Below are positions 1-8,772 of a stretch of 64,000 nucleotides of DNA, in pieces; the first letter of the stretch is position 1; each line of letters begins with the position of its first letter. Location of the stretch: positions 6,996-70,995 of the forward strand of contig DASVLX010000084.1 of NCBI GenBank assembly GCA_036384655.1, written 5' to 3'. This DNA comes from DASVLX01 sp036384655 (GTDB taxonomy: Bacteria > Actinomycetota > Actinomycetes > Mycobacteriales > Pseudonocardiaceae). The notes beneath the pieces were generated by a model. The model saw only the letters and a list, made by a program, of their open reading frames with translations. It was not told the origin of the DNA and did not search any database. The translations under genes were made by a program, and so were the position numbers.

Positions 1-413
1 CGGCCGGTGTCCAGGTTGAACATGGGGTTGCCGGCGGACCGCAGCTCGTCGAGCCGGCCGAGGATGTCGTCGCCCTCGATCCACGCGATCCGCGGGTGCA
101 GGCCGAGCCGGTCGGCCAACACCGTGAGGGCCTCGGCGAGACCGGCCGGGTTGAGCCCGCCCGCGTTGCTGACCACCCGGATGCCACGGTCCAGGCAGCT
201 GCCGAGCACCTGCTCCATCTGGGTCAGGAAGGTTCGCGCGTAGCCGGCCGCCGGGTCCTTCTGCCTGGCCTTCCACAGGATGAGCATGGTCAGTTCGGCC
301 AGGTAGTCGCCGGTGAGCACGTCGATCGGGCCGCCCTCGACCATCTCCCGCGCGGCGGCGAGCCGGTCGCCGTAGAAGCCGGAGCAGTTGCCGATCCGAA
401 CCGGTCGTGTCAT
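1..413 (-). CDS. AtuA family (DUF1446) protein, 3'-truncated by window edge
   Basis: Reading from ATG at 413 towards the window edge gives about 137 residues opening MTRPVRIGNCSGFYGDRL, followed by a GPIDVLTGDYLAELTM stretch. This is the N-terminus of the acyclic terpene utilization AtuA/DUF1446 family, whose biochemical role is unclear. The start overlaps the stop of the upstream TIGR03084 gene (ATGA, 4 nt) and GGAGGTGA lies just upstream, so the start is secure. It is the distal gene seen of an operon with an acyl-CoA carboxylase and a crotonase, the usual actinobacterial context of this family. The rest of the gene lies outside the window. Confidence 0.85.
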   Translation of the reverse strand, partial: MTRPVRIGNCSGFYGDRLAAAREMVEGGPIDVLTGDYLAELTMLILWKARQKDPAAGYARTFLTQMEQVLGSCLDRGIRVVSNAGGLNPAGLAEALTVLADRLGLHPRIAWIEGDDILGRLDELRSAGNPMFNLDTG

Positions 414-1201
414 CGAGTCACCTCCGGTTGCCTGCCGGGTGCCGGCGGGCCGGCGAACGCCTGCGCCACCGACATCCACCGTTGTGCCACCGGACCGGCC
501 ACCACCAGCCCGGTGTCGGCGATGTTGCGTCGCTGGGTCACCACGAGACAGAAGTCCAGCGCGGAACCGGTGATCCTGTTCGTGTCGCCGCTCCCCCAGG
601 TCCACCTGTCGCCGTCGGGCGCGGTCAGTTCGACGCGCACCGGCTCGTCCGGCACGGGCAGGCCGTGCACGGTGAAGCTGAACGGCAGGGTGCGCACGCC
701 GAGATACGCGACATGCCGCAGCCGGGCGGTCGGCGCGCGCGTGACGCCGAGGGCGTCGGCGACGTCCTGCCCGTGCGCCCAGGTTTCCATCAGCCGAGCG
801 GTGATCGACGACGCGACGCTCATCGGCGACCCGTACCAGGGCAGTCGCCGGGAGGGATCGCAGCCACGGAACGCGTCGATCAGTTTCGCCCGTGCGGCAC
901 GGAACCAGGTCAGCAGCTCGGCGGCCGGCATGTCCCGGTAGTCGCCGACCAGGGCGTCGGCGAAGTCGGTCGACCTGGCCATGTCAGCGGCGACTACCGC
1001 ACGGAACCGCTGCTCGTCGGTGACCGAGAGCGCGGTGGCCCCGTCGAAGTACGCGAGGTGGCTGATCTGGTCCCGGATCGCCCATCCGGCCGCGGGCGTC
1101 GGCAGATCCCACCGGTCCGCGGGCAGCGGCGCCAGCAGGGCGTCCAGTGACCCGGTCTCGGCGGCCAGGTCGGTGAGCAGTTCGTCGATCGCGACGGCCA
1201 T
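410..1201 (-). CDS. TIGR03084 family metal-binding protein (DinB/maleylpyruvate isomerase-like fold)
   Basis: The product is 263 residues. The N-terminal region (WAIRDQISHLAYFDG, around residues 40-55) and the later METWAHGQDVADALG segment are the two His-containing helices typical of the maleylpyruvate-isomerase/DinB-like metal-binding fold. The C-terminal part (from about residue 180) matches the TIGR03084 family. The ATG at 1201 shares one base with the crotonase stop (TGATG), and the gene's own stop overlaps the AtuA start, so translation is coupled on both sides. The substrate is unknown. Context suggests a thiol- or CoA-linked step of the same acyl-CoA pathway, which is inference. Confidence 0.8.
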   Translation of the reverse strand: MAVAIDELLTDLAAETGSLDALLAPLPADRWDLPTPAAGWAIRDQISHLAYFDGATALSVTDEQRFRAVVAADMARSTDFADALVGDYRDMPAAELLTWFRAARAKLIDAFRGCDPSRRLPWYGSPMSVASSITARLMETWAHGQDVADALGVTRAPTARLRHVAYLGVRTLPFSFTVHGLPVPDEPVRVELTAPDGDRWTWGSGDTNRITGSALDFCLVVTQRRNIADTGLVVAGPVAQRWMSVAQAFAGPPAPGRQPEVTR

Positions 1202-1959
1202 CAGCGTCCCTGCCAGACCGGCCGGCGCTTCTCGCGGAAGGCCGCCGGCCCCTCCTGTGCGTCCTTGGACCGGTAGACCGGCGCCCAGATTTCCTCGGCG
1301 GCGGCGTAGGCGTCGGACAGCGGGTGCTCGGCCGCCAGCCGCACGGTTTGCTTGGCGGCCAGCACGGACAGCGGCGCGTTCGCCGCGACGCGCTCCGCCA
1401 GCGCCTGTGCCGCCTCGCGCAGCCGCGCCGCCGGCACGACCTCGTTGACCAGGCCGAGCTGGTAGGCGCGGGTCGCGTCGACGGGATCGCCGGTGAGCAG
1501 GATCCGCATGGCGACCCGCTGCGGCACAAGCCACGGCAGTGGCACCGCCCAGGGCGCGCCCCGGCCGACCTTCACCTCGCTGATCGCGAAGCTGGCGGTG
1601 TCCGCGGCGACGCACAGGTCGCAGTTCTGCGCCAGCAGGAAGCCGCCCGCGAACGCGACGCCGTTGACGGCGGCGATCGTCGGCTTGGGCACGTCGATGT
1701 TGCGGCCGGGCTGCGGCAGGAAGTCCGGCGGCGGGATCTCCAGCGCCTCCTCGGCCATCTCCTTGAGGTCGCCGCCCGCGCAGAACGCCCGGTCGCCGGC
1801 GCCGGTGAGCACCAGCACCCTGGCCGTGTCGTCGTCGTTGAACCGGCGGAAGCCGGCCCACAGGCCGTCCCGGACCGCCCTGTTCAGCGCGTTGCGGGCG
1901 TCCGGTCGGTTGATCGTCAACCAGGCGATCCCGCGTGTCACGGCATAGTCGACGGTCAC
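1201..1959 (-). CDS. Enoyl-CoA hydratase/isomerase (crotonase) family protein
   Basis: The protein has 252 residues, the usual crotonase length. The oxyanion-hole segments are CAGGDL (about residues 60-65) and GVAFAGGF (about 100-107), and a Glu sits in the second active-site position (SEVKVG, about residue 129). The first catalytic Glu of classical hydratases (GGGxE) is replaced: the sequence reads GGFLLA. A plain hydratase is therefore less certain than an isomerase, hydrolase or specialised hydratase. It overlaps the stop of the biotin carboxylase gene by ATGA. In carboxylase operons of the leucine/terpene type this position is filled by a methylglutaconyl- or isohexenylglutaconyl-CoA hydratase, but the substrate cannot be read from sequence. 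Confidence 0.85.
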   Translation of the reverse strand: MTVDYAVTRGIAWLTINRPDARNALNRAVRDGLWAGFRRFNDDDTARVLVLTGAGDRAFCAGGDLKEMAEEALEIPPPDFLPQPGRNIDVPKPTIAAVNGVAFAGGFLLAQNCDLCVAADTASFAISEVKVGRGAPWAVPLPWLVPQRVAMRILLTGDPVDATRAYQLGLVNEVVPAARLREAAQALAERVAANAPLSVLAAKQTVRLAAEHPLSDAYAAAEEIWAPVYRSKDAQEGPAAFREKRRPVWQGR

Positions 1960-3968
1960 GAGTCCTCCCCGCTGTCGATCACCGCGAGCACGGTGCCGGT
2001 GTCGACCTGCTGACCGACCGCGACATCGACGGCGCTGACCACGCCGTCGGCCGGGGCACGCACGGTGTGTTCCATCTTCATCGCCTCCAGAACCACGACG
2101 GCCGCGCCCTGCGCGACCCGCTCGCCCGGGGATACCCCGACGGACACCACCGTGCCGGGCATCGGGGCGAGCAGCGAGCCGACGTGAGCGACCGCCCCCG
2201 GCTCCGGGAACCTCGGCAGCTCGGTCAGTTCAACAGTCCCGAGTGGACTGTCCACCCAGTACACCTCGCCGGCCCGGTCGACCAGGCAGTCCCGGCGCAC
2301 CCCGGCGACCTCGATCCGCACCCGGTCCGGGCGGGCGGCGAGCACCCGCAGGCCCGGCAGCTCGACGCCGTCCAGCGACGCCCGCACGCCGTCGGCGGTG
2401 AACCGGTAGCGGACGTCCAGTTCCCGTTCGCCGTTCTGGAACGACACCCGCTGCGGCTCGCTGGGCACGTTGCGCCAGCCGGACGGCAGGGTGGTCAGCA
2501 CGGTGGCGGCGGCCCGGCGTTCGGCCTGCCCGGCCAGCGCGGCCGCGACGGCGTGGATCGCGAGGGCATCCGCGTCGAGGTCGCCGGCGCCGAGCACGGC
2601 CGGGTCGTGCCGGCCGAGGTAGCCGGTGTCGATCCGGCCAGCCAGGAACTCCGGCTCGCGCAGGATGTTGACCAGCAGCGTCCGGTTGGTGACCAGGCCG
2701 GTCAGCCGCGCGTCGGCGAGCGCGCGGGCGAGCGTCCGACAGGCCTCCTCGCGGGTCGGGCCGTGCGCGATCACCTTGGCCAGCATCGGGTCGTAGTGGG
2801 TGCTGACGACCGAGCCGTCCGCGACGCCCGCGTCCACCCGCACGCCCGGCGGTTCCGGGATGGCGAACCGCCGCAGTGTGCCGCTGACCGGCAGGAATCC
2901 GGCCGGCACCTGTTCGGCGTACAGCCGCGCCTCGACCGCGTGGCCGTGTAGCTCGGCCGTCAACACCTCGGGTGGCAGCGGCTTACCCTCGGCGACCAGC
3001 AGTTGCAGCCGCACCAGGTCCAGGCCGGTCACGCATTCGGTGACCGGGTGCTCCACCTGCAGGCGGGTGTTGACCTCCAGGAAGTAGAACTCGCCGTCCG
3101 GCGCGAGCACGAACTCGACCGTGCCGGCGCCGACGTAGCCGATCGCCTTGCCCGCCGCGACCGCCGCACTGCTCAGCTCGGCGCGTAGCTCGTCATCGAC
3201 GGCCGGCGACGGCGATTCCTCGATGATCTTCTGGTAGCGACGCTGGATCGAACACTCCCGCTCGAACAGGCTCACCACATTGCCGTGTGAGTCGCCGAAG
3301 ATCTGCACCTCGACATGCCTGGGCCGGTCCACGTAGCGCTCCAGGAACAGCGTGCCGTCACCGAACGCCGCCACGGCCTCGCGCCGGGCGCCGGTCACCG
3401 CGTCGGCCAGCTCGGTCTTCTTGCGCACCACGCGCATCCCCCGGCCACCGCCGCCGAACGCCGCCTTCACCAGCACGGGATACCCAACGTCACGGCCGAC
3501 CCGCACCCCGATTTCGGTGGCGTCGAGGTCTTCTCCGGTGTCGCCGGTGCCGCCGTCGAGGGTGACGTCCGGCAGCACCGGCACGCCGGCACGGCTCATC
3601 AGGGCCTTGGCGGCGATCTTGGAACCCATCGCCTCGATCGCCTCCGGCGGTGGCCCGACGAAGACCAGGCCGGCCGCCTCGCAGGCACGGGCGAAGGCCG
3701 CGTTCTCCGACAGGAAGCCGTATCCCGGATGCACGGCGTCCGCGCCGGTCACGCGCGCCGCGCCGATCACCCGCTGGATGTCCAGGTACGTCTCGGCGGG
3801 CGTGGCGCCGGGCAGCCGCACCGCCTCGTCCGCGGCGGCGACGAACGGCGCGTCGGCGTCCGGGTCGGAGTGCACCGCGACGGTGGCGATGTCCATCGCC
3901 CGCGCCGTGCGCATCACGCGGGCGGCGATCTCGCCGCGGTTGGCGACCAGCAGCTTGCGGATCCTCAT
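1956..3968 (-). CDS. Acyl-CoA carboxylase biotin carboxylase/BCCP subunit (3-methylcrotonyl/geranyl-CoA carboxylase alpha type)
   Basis: This 670-residue biotin-dependent carboxylase subunit carboxylates its biotin from ATP and bicarbonate and passes CO2 to the partner carboxyltransferase. Domains in order are the N-terminal BC domain (KLLVANRGEIA), the ATP-grasp domain with the glycine-rich loop FGGGGRGMR near residue 170 and EVNTRLQVEHPVTE, a BC C-terminal domain, a linker, and a C-terminal biotinyl domain with EAMKMEH (biotinyl Lys about 631). The ATG at 3968 has GGGGGTGG upstream and lies 14 nt after the carboxyltransferase stop. The full-length alpha subunit with fused BCCP fits the methylcrotonyl/geranyl/propionyl-CoA class. 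The exact acyl-CoA is undetermined. Confidence 0.93.
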   Translation of the reverse strand: MRIRKLLVANRGEIAARVMRTARAMDIATVAVHSDPDADAPFVAAADEAVRLPGATPAETYLDIQRVIGAARVTGADAVHPGYGFLSENAAFARACEAAGLVFVGPPPEAIEAMGSKIAAKALMSRAGVPVLPDVTLDGGTGDTGEDLDATEIGVRVGRDVGYPVLVKAAFGGGGRGMRVVRKKTELADAVTGARREAVAAFGDGTLFLERYVDRPRHVEVQIFGDSHGNVVSLFERECSIQRRYQKIIEESPSPAVDDELRAELSSAAVAAGKAIGYVGAGTVEFVLAPDGEFYFLEVNTRLQVEHPVTECVTGLDLVRLQLLVAEGKPLPPEVLTAELHGHAVEARLYAEQVPAGFLPVSGTLRRFAIPEPPGVRVDAGVADGSVVSTHYDPMLAKVIAHGPTREEACRTLARALADARLTGLVTNRTLLVNILREPEFLAGRIDTGYLGRHDPAVLGAGDLDADALAIHAVAAALAGQAERRAAATVLTTLPSGWRNVPSEPQRVSFQNGERELDVRYRFTADGVRASLDGVELPGLRVLAARPDRVRIEVAGVRRDCLVDRAGEVYWVDSPLGTVELTELPRFPEPGAVAHVGSLLAPMPGTVVSVGVSPGERVAQGAAVVVLEAMKMEHTVRAPADGVVSAVDVAVGQQVDTGTVLAVIDSGEDS

Positions 3969-3982
3969 GTCTGCCACCCCCG

Positions 3983-5581
3983 TCACATCCGGAAGACACC
4001 GAAGCCGCGCTGCCCCGCCACCTGGGCCGAGTGGGCGGCGGACAGAGCGATGCCGAGCACGCTGCGGGTGTGCCTCGGATCGATCACGCCGTCGTCGTAG
4101 AGCCGCGCGGTCACGAAGAACGCGTGCGACTCGCGCTCGATCTGTTCCTCGATGGCTCGCCGCCGGGTCTGGTCGGCCACCTCGTCGAACTCCCGGCCGG
4201 ACGCCCTCGCCGCCTGTCTGCCCACAATGGACATCACACCGGCGAGCTGGGTAGCGCCCATCACCGCGAGTTTCGCGTTCGGCCAGGCGAACATGAACCG
4301 AGGGTCGTAGGCGCGGCCGGACATGCCGTAGTTGCCGGCGCCGAACGACGCGCTCATGTTGATCGTGATGTGCGGGACCGTGCTGTTGGTCACCGCGTTG
4401 ATCATCTTGGCGCCGTCCTTGATGATCCCGCCCTGCTCGTAGGCGGTGCCGACCATGTATCCGGTGGTGTTCTGCAGGAAGACCAGCGGCGTGTCGGTCT
4501 GGTTGGCCAGCATGATGAACTCGGCGGCCTTTTTGGACTCCTCGCTGAACAGCACGCCGCGCGCGTTGGCCAGCACGCCGACCGGGAAGCCGTGCACCGA
4601 CGCCCAGCCGGTGACCAGGCTGGTGCCGTAGCGCGGCTTGTACTCGTCGAACTCCGACCCATCGAGCACCCGGGCCAGCACCTCGCGCGGATCGAAGGGC
4701 ACCCGGACATCCCCGGACACGATGCCGAGCAGCTCGTCCGGGTCGTAGCGCGGCGGGTCGACCGGCAGCGACGGGCCGGGCCCGAGCTTGTGCCAGTTCA
4801 GCCTGGCCACGATCCGCCGGCCGATCCGGACGCAGTCGCGTTCGTCGGCGGCGAAGTAGTCGGCCAGTCCGGACACCCGGGAGTGCATGTCGGCGCCGCC
4901 GAGCTGCTCGTCGTCGGCGTCCTCGCCGGTGGCCATCTTCACCAACGGCGGCCCGCCGAGGAACACCTTGGCCTGACCGTCGACCAGCACCGAGTAGTCG
5001 CACATGCCGGGCACGTACGCGCCGCCCGCCGTCGAGTTGCCGAAGACCAGCGCGATCGTCGGGACGCCGTGCGCGGACAACTCGGTAAGGTCGTGAAAGA
5101 TCCTGCCGGCGTGCACGAACAGCTCGGACTGGGTGGGCAGGTCGGCGCCGCCGGACTCGACCAGGTTCACCACCGGTAGCCGGTTCCGGCGGGCGATCTC
5201 CAGCGCCCGCAATGTCTTGCGCAGCGTGTAGGGATTCATCGCGCCGCCGCGCACGGTCGGGTCGTGCGCGATGATCACGCACTCGACGCCGGACACCACG
5301 CCGACCCCGGTGACGACGCTCGCGCCGACGGTGAACTCGGTGCCCCAGGCGGCGAGCGTGGACAGTTCCAGGAACGGCGCGTCCCGGTCCAGCAGCAGCT
5401 CGATCCGCTCGCGGGCGAGCAGCCGGCCGCGGGCGCGGTGCCGGGCGGCGTACTTCTCGCCGCCGCCCGCCCTGGCCAGCGCGAGTTGTTCGTCAAGCGC
5501 GGCGATCGCGGCGAGCTGGGTGGCCCGGTTGCCCCGGTACGGCTCGCTACCCGTGTCCAGCTCGGACGACAGCACCGGCAC
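3983..5581 (-). CDS. Acyl-CoA carboxylase carboxyltransferase (beta) subunit
   Basis: The product is 532 residues, matching the length of methylcrotonyl-CoA carboxylase beta subunits. The N-terminal carboxyltransferase half carries KKYAARHRARGRLL-like sequence (here EKYAARHRARGRLLARERI) and a GGAYVPGMCDY turn. The C-terminal half has QNTTGYMVG and the GAGNYGMSGRAY oxyanion region typical of the family. The chosen start is GTG at 5581, preceded at 4 nt by AGGAGG. It is the first gene of the minus-strand operon that continues to the AtuA gene. It would transfer carboxyl from biotin to a branched or beta-unsaturated acyl-CoA (leucine or acyclic terpene degradation by family analogy). Confidence 0.92.
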   Translation of the reverse strand: MPVLSSELDTGSEPYRGNRATQLAAIAALDEQLALARAGGGEKYAARHRARGRLLARERIELLLDRDAPFLELSTLAAWGTEFTVGASVVTGVGVVSGVECVIIAHDPTVRGGAMNPYTLRKTLRALEIARRNRLPVVNLVESGGADLPTQSELFVHAGRIFHDLTELSAHGVPTIALVFGNSTAGGAYVPGMCDYSVLVDGQAKVFLGGPPLVKMATGEDADDEQLGGADMHSRVSGLADYFAADERDCVRIGRRIVARLNWHKLGPGPSLPVDPPRYDPDELLGIVSGDVRVPFDPREVLARVLDGSEFDEYKPRYGTSLVTGWASVHGFPVGVLANARGVLFSEESKKAAEFIMLANQTDTPLVFLQNTTGYMVGTAYEQGGIIKDGAKMINAVTNSTVPHITINMSASFGAGNYGMSGRAYDPRFMFAWPNAKLAVMGATQLAGVMSIVGRQAARASGREFDEVADQTRRRAIEEQIERESHAFFVTARLYDDGVIDPRHTRSVLGIALSAAHSAQVAGQRGFGVFRM

Positions 5582-5680
5582 GGGACCTCCTCATGGGGAT
5601 CATGTTATCGGTCATTAACGTATCGCTGAGTCAGTTCCTACCATCACGAACGTTGCCCCTGGTCAATCACTACATGTGAC
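5582..5680 (-). promoter_or_regulatory. Promoter/operator region of the carboxylase operon
   Basis: This is the start of a 483-bp gene-free stretch (5582-6065) between the carboxylase operon and the ESX-type operon. On the minus strand TTGACC (5663-5668) could be a -35 hexamer, but no convincing -10 element is evident. An interrupted inverted repeat GTTA-N8-TAAC (5604-5619) lies just before the AGGAGG ribosome site and is of the size bound by TetR-type repressors. The remainder, 5681-6014, has lower GC and no convincing gene. Confidence 0.3.
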
Positions 5681-5874
5681 ATGGCTCACCGATACCTGAG
5701 TCGACCACGGACGGGAGCTATGTTACGCGCCATTCACTTCCGCCGACAGTCGCCACGAGCCGGGTTAACGATCTCCGCGAGCACCGCATCGGTGACCCAA
5801 ACCCCGGGGGTTGCTCGCACGCAGGCCAGAACGGATGCTGCGGCGATGAACCGGACAAACATGGCGTGTGATGT

Positions 5875-5893
5875 TGGTGGCACCGTGCCACCA
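5875..5893. promoter_or_regulatory. 19-bp palindrome in intergenic region
   Basis: TGGTGGCAC and GTGCCACCA are perfect inverted arms around a single central base. It lies in the gene-free stretch between the carboxylase operon and the ESX-type operon. It has no loop, so an operator is more plausible than a terminator. No regulator can be assigned. Confidence 0.3.
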
Positions 5894-6014
5894 CGCGCAA
5901 CCCGCTGTACCGTCGCAGTTCACGGCCACCAAACTTGGCGAGCCGTGCTTCCGGTCTTCACGACCGGACTCAATTGAGGCTGGCCTTTAGCACCGGAACC
6001 TATTTGCGTCATGG

Positions 6015-6058
6015 ACAACGAGATCCCCGCGACGGATGCGTCGCGGGGATCTCGTTGT
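6015..6058 (-). terminator. Strong hairpin terminator after the EspG-like gene
   Basis: A perfect 19-bp stem (arms 6015-6033 and 6040-6058) surrounds a 6-nt loop, beginning 8 nt downstream of the stop codon of the minus-strand gene ending at 6066. There is no clear U-tract, as is common for actinobacterial intrinsic terminators. Confidence 0.75.
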
Positions 6059-6065
6059 GTTCGGA

Positions 6066-6839
6066 CTAGCGGGTGACGGTGGAGATGGCGGTGGCGATGA
6101 CGTTGGCGAGTTCGCGGTTGTCGACGGCTCGGTAGACGTCCCAGATCACGCCGTCGGACTGGCGCTGCGGGTGAATCAGGTACCGGCCGTCGCGGGTGTC
6201 GGTCCAGCCGATCGTCTCGGTGGCCTTGTTGCGGCCGGTTACCTGCAGAAATCCCGCACGCACGGTCGGCAGCGACCGGACGCGCCGCAGTGCCTCGCGG
6301 TCGCGGGCGGCCGGGGTGGTCGGGATCGTGTGCACCATGATCGACCCGCCGTAGCTTTCATCCTCATCACGAGACTTTGCCGGCTTGGGATCCTCGCGCG
6401 GGATCGACAACGGCCGGAAACGCGGCAGCGGTGGGGAATCCGGGATGATCGACAGCAGTCCGGACACCAGTTCGTTCGGCCGGCCCAACTGGAACCGCAC
6501 CACCTGACCGCGCTGGACCGCCGCCACCGACAGGCGCGGGGTGGCACCGCCGCGCGCGGCCGTGCCGCTGTTCCCGCCCTGCAACGCGAGAATCAGGCTG
6601 GCCGCGATCTCTGGACGCACCAGGGCAAACAGTGCCGATTCAACATCCGGATCCAGTCGGCCGTTGCGGGCCAGACCCTGCTGGTACAGGGTCCGCCACA
6701 CCGCGTCCGCGATCGCGCGCTGTTCCTCCACCGACTTCGCGACGGAGGGAATCTCCAACGGTTCCTGGTGAAGGTTCACGCCCATCTGGCGGCCGAGGAT
6801 GTCCAGTGCGGCCACCGACAGTTCGAAGGTTGCGGGCAT
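6066..6839 (-). CDS. ESX secretion-associated EspG-like protein
   Basis: The protein has 257 residues and opens MPATFELSVAALDIL. It shows the EspG-family pattern: an N-terminal beta/alpha segment with an LHQEPLEIP motif, a middle LARNGRLDPDVE helix, and C-terminal ATAISTVTR. EspG proteins are cytosolic chaperones that bind PE/PPE substrates of type VII secretion systems. The start shares one base with the stop of the upstream PPE-like gene (TGATG), as expected for a chaperone translated with its client. No ESX machinery genes (EccC, EccD, MycP) occur in the window. A longer reading frame upstream overlaps the PPE-like gene and is rejected. Confidence 0.75.
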   Translation of the reverse strand: MPATFELSVAALDILGRQMGVNLHQEPLEIPSVAKSVEEQRAIADAVWRTLYQQGLARNGRLDPDVESALFALVRPEIAASLILALQGGNSGTAARGGATPRLSVAAVQRGQVVRFQLGRPNELVSGLLSIIPDSPPLPRFRPLSIPREDPKPAKSRDEDESYGGSIMVHTIPTTPAARDREALRRVRSLPTVRAGFLQVTGRNKATETIGWTDTRDGRYLIHPQRQSDGVIWDVYRAVDNRELANVIATAISTVTR

Positions 6840-8164
6840 CAGCCGATCACCGGCGGAGCGGTGGGCGGCAGTTTGCCGATCCAGTCGTTCATGTTGTCCT
6901 CGTTGACCAGATACGACGCGCTCTCGTGTTCCTCGTCCTCGTCGCCCTTGCCGCGGGCGCCGCCCATGCCGCCACCGGCCATACCGGAACCGCCGGCGGC
7001 CTTCGCCTCGGCGGCGGCATTCCGCATCGCCGCCCGCTCGGCCGCCGCACCACCGGGCAACGCACCACTGCGCGCACCGGCACCGGAGCCAGAACCGCTC
7101 CCGCCGGAACCGCCGTACGAACCACCCGTCGAACCGCCATAACCCCGGCCGGGCGAATACGTGTCCCCGCCACCACCGCCGAAACCACCGACGCCACCGA
7201 TCCCACCCACCGGCATCATGCCGGCACCCGCGTCCGCGCCCGACGAGCCGCCGGCCGACCACCCACCGGCACCATTGGTATAGCCGCCGCCGTACGACGA
7301 ACCCGCACCGGTGCCGGACGTGCTGGTCGTGCCCGACACCGGGCCGGAACCCGGCACCGACGGCGAAGCCGAAGAGCCACTGCCGGCCGGAACCGCATCA
7401 CCGCCACCCGCACTGCCACTGCCGCCGGCATAGCCACCACCGGAAGAGCCGCCATACGACGATCCCCCACCACCACCGGAACCGCCGCCACCACCGGTGG
7501 TTCCCCCGGAGGACGGGTTGCCGGTGCCACCGGATCCCGACGAGGTCGGCGGCGTGAACTGCGGCATCGCCGAGGTGCTGTCCAGCGCACCCTCATACTG
7601 CTGCGCGACCCGCACCTGAGCATTCTTGGCATCGGCGGCCGCCTGCTTGCCCTGCACGTACTGGATGGCCGGCACAATCGGGTTCCCCGAGTTCGCCATT
7701 TCCTTGGCCGTGTCGCTCACCGTTGGCGCGGCAACCGGCTTCGGGATATTCGTCCGGGCCGCCGCCAACGACTCACTCTGCGACTGAATCTGCTTCTGAG
7801 CCGAAGAGGCCCCACCGGCCATGTCACCATGCCACTGCACGATCTGCACCGACGACGCCAGAGCACTGTCCGCCGCCTGACCGCTCCAGTTCTCCTGCGA
7901 CTTGCACAGACTCCGCCCGACCTGCTCAGCGACCGAGACTAAGCTCTTTCCCAGGCGCTGGAACGCATCCGCCTGCGACTGCACCGCACCGGGATCGGCG
8001 TCCTGCTGGAACATACTGTAGATCTCTTCCTGGCTGTAACCATCGAAGAGCGTATTCGGCAAGCCCGGACCAGACTGCATCGTGCCGCCACCCATGACCG
8101 CCCGCTCGACGTGCATCAGAGCCGCCTGAGCATCCGAAGCACCACTCACATTCGGCGTTGACAC
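6839..8164 (-). CDS. PPE-like, glycine-rich putative ESX substrate
   Basis: This is a 441-residue protein starting at GTG 8164. Residues 1 to about 190 are alpha-helical and resemble the WXG100/PPE helical hairpin, including NWSGQAADSA, which carries a W-x-G turn. The region from about 210 to 400 is a very Gly/Ser-rich low-complexity linker. The C-terminus ends in an acidic segment and DNMNDWIGKLPP. This architecture, followed directly by an EspG-like gene, fits a secreted PPE-family protein of Pseudonocardiales. There is no signal peptide. The stop overlaps the EspG-like start. The function after secretion is unknown. Confidence 0.65.
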   Translation of the reverse strand: MSTPNVSGASDAQAALMHVERAVMGGGTMQSGPGLPNTLFDGYSQEEIYSMFQQDADPGAVQSQADAFQRLGKSLVSVAEQVGRSLCKSQENWSGQAADSALASSVQIVQWHGDMAGGASSAQKQIQSQSESLAAARTNIPKPVAAPTVSDTAKEMANSGNPIVPAIQYVQGKQAAADAKNAQVRVAQQYEGALDSTSAMPQFTPPTSSGSGGTGNPSSGGTTGGGGGSGGGGGSSYGGSSGGGYAGGSGSAGGGDAVPAGSGSSASPSVPGSGPVSGTTSTSGTGAGSSYGGGYTNGAGGWSAGGSSGADAGAGMMPVGGIGGVGGFGGGGGDTYSPGRGYGGSTGGSYGGSGGSGSGSGAGARSGALPGGAAAERAAMRNAAAEAKAAGGSGMAGGGMGGARGKGDEDEEHESASYLVNEDNMNDWIGKLPPTAPPVIG

Positions 8165-8181
8165 GACCAGTTCCCCCCAGA

Positions 8182-8772
8182 TCAGCTCGACAACTTCGGT
8201 AGATTCGGCTCTACCGCTGCGGCAGCCTGCTCAGCAATATCACACGCACCCAGACTGGAACCCTGCAGCACGTCGACGTGAATGAGCGCCTGCGAGTTTT
8301 TAGTCGCTTCAACGGAAAGCATGCAGACGCCACTATTGGTAATATCTTCTTTTTCCGCAGGTCGACCAGAAACGGTCAACTTAGATATCTGACCACTGCC
8401 CTCCGGGACGAGGGTATCGTACGCTTGAGCGGCAAAGTCGGCGGTCAGCTGGCTCGTTTCACTGGTCCAATCGCAACGATTCTCGAAGTCATTATTGGTT
8501 GTCACAGTGCCGGGACTGGCATAGCCCAGTCGCGTCAGTGTTGCCTGGTCAATCATGCTGCAGGCTTGAACTGAGCTGAACCACCGGTCCGAGACATCGC
8601 CACCGGAAGTCGCAGATGTTGTGGAGTTAGCGCCTGATGTCGTGGTCGAGGCTCCGCTGGGCTGGAGACTGCTACCGCCGCCACCACCGCAGGCGGCAAG
8701 CATCCCCGCCGCGACCGCTGACAGCATCGACACCGCGGCCACTCGTTTTAGCGAGCGGGTCATGGGACTCAT
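8182..8772 (-). CDS. DUF3558-like lipoprotein
   Basis: The product is 196 residues with a lipoprotein signal: a basic N-terminus (TRSLKRVA), a hydrophobic stretch, and a lipobox MLAAC with lipidated Cys28. A Gly/Ser/Thr-rich linker follows. The mature domain contains CSMID, CDWTS, CMLS and CDIAEQ, the cysteine layout of DUF3558 lipoproteins of Actinobacteria. The ATG at 8772 directly abuts the stop of the upstream gene. ATG 8763, three codons in, is an alternative. It lies 17 nt ahead of the PPE-like gene in the same operon and is probably displayed on the outer face of the membrane. Confidence 0.75.
   Translation of the reverse strand: MSPMTRSLKRVAAVSMLSAVAAGMLAACGGGGGSSLQPSGASTTTSGANSTTSATSGGDVSDRWFSSVQACSMIDQATLTRLGYASPGTVTTNNDFENRCDWTSETSQLTADFAAQAYDTLVPEGSGQISKLTVSGRPAEKEDITNSGVCMLSVEATKNSQALIHVDVLQGSSLGACDIAEQAAAAVEPNLPKLSS

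Noticed and set aside
5681..5977. 98-codon plus-strand frame in the intergenic region
   Set aside because: It has no ribosome site and a low-complexity basic translation, and it overlaps the palindrome and promoter region.
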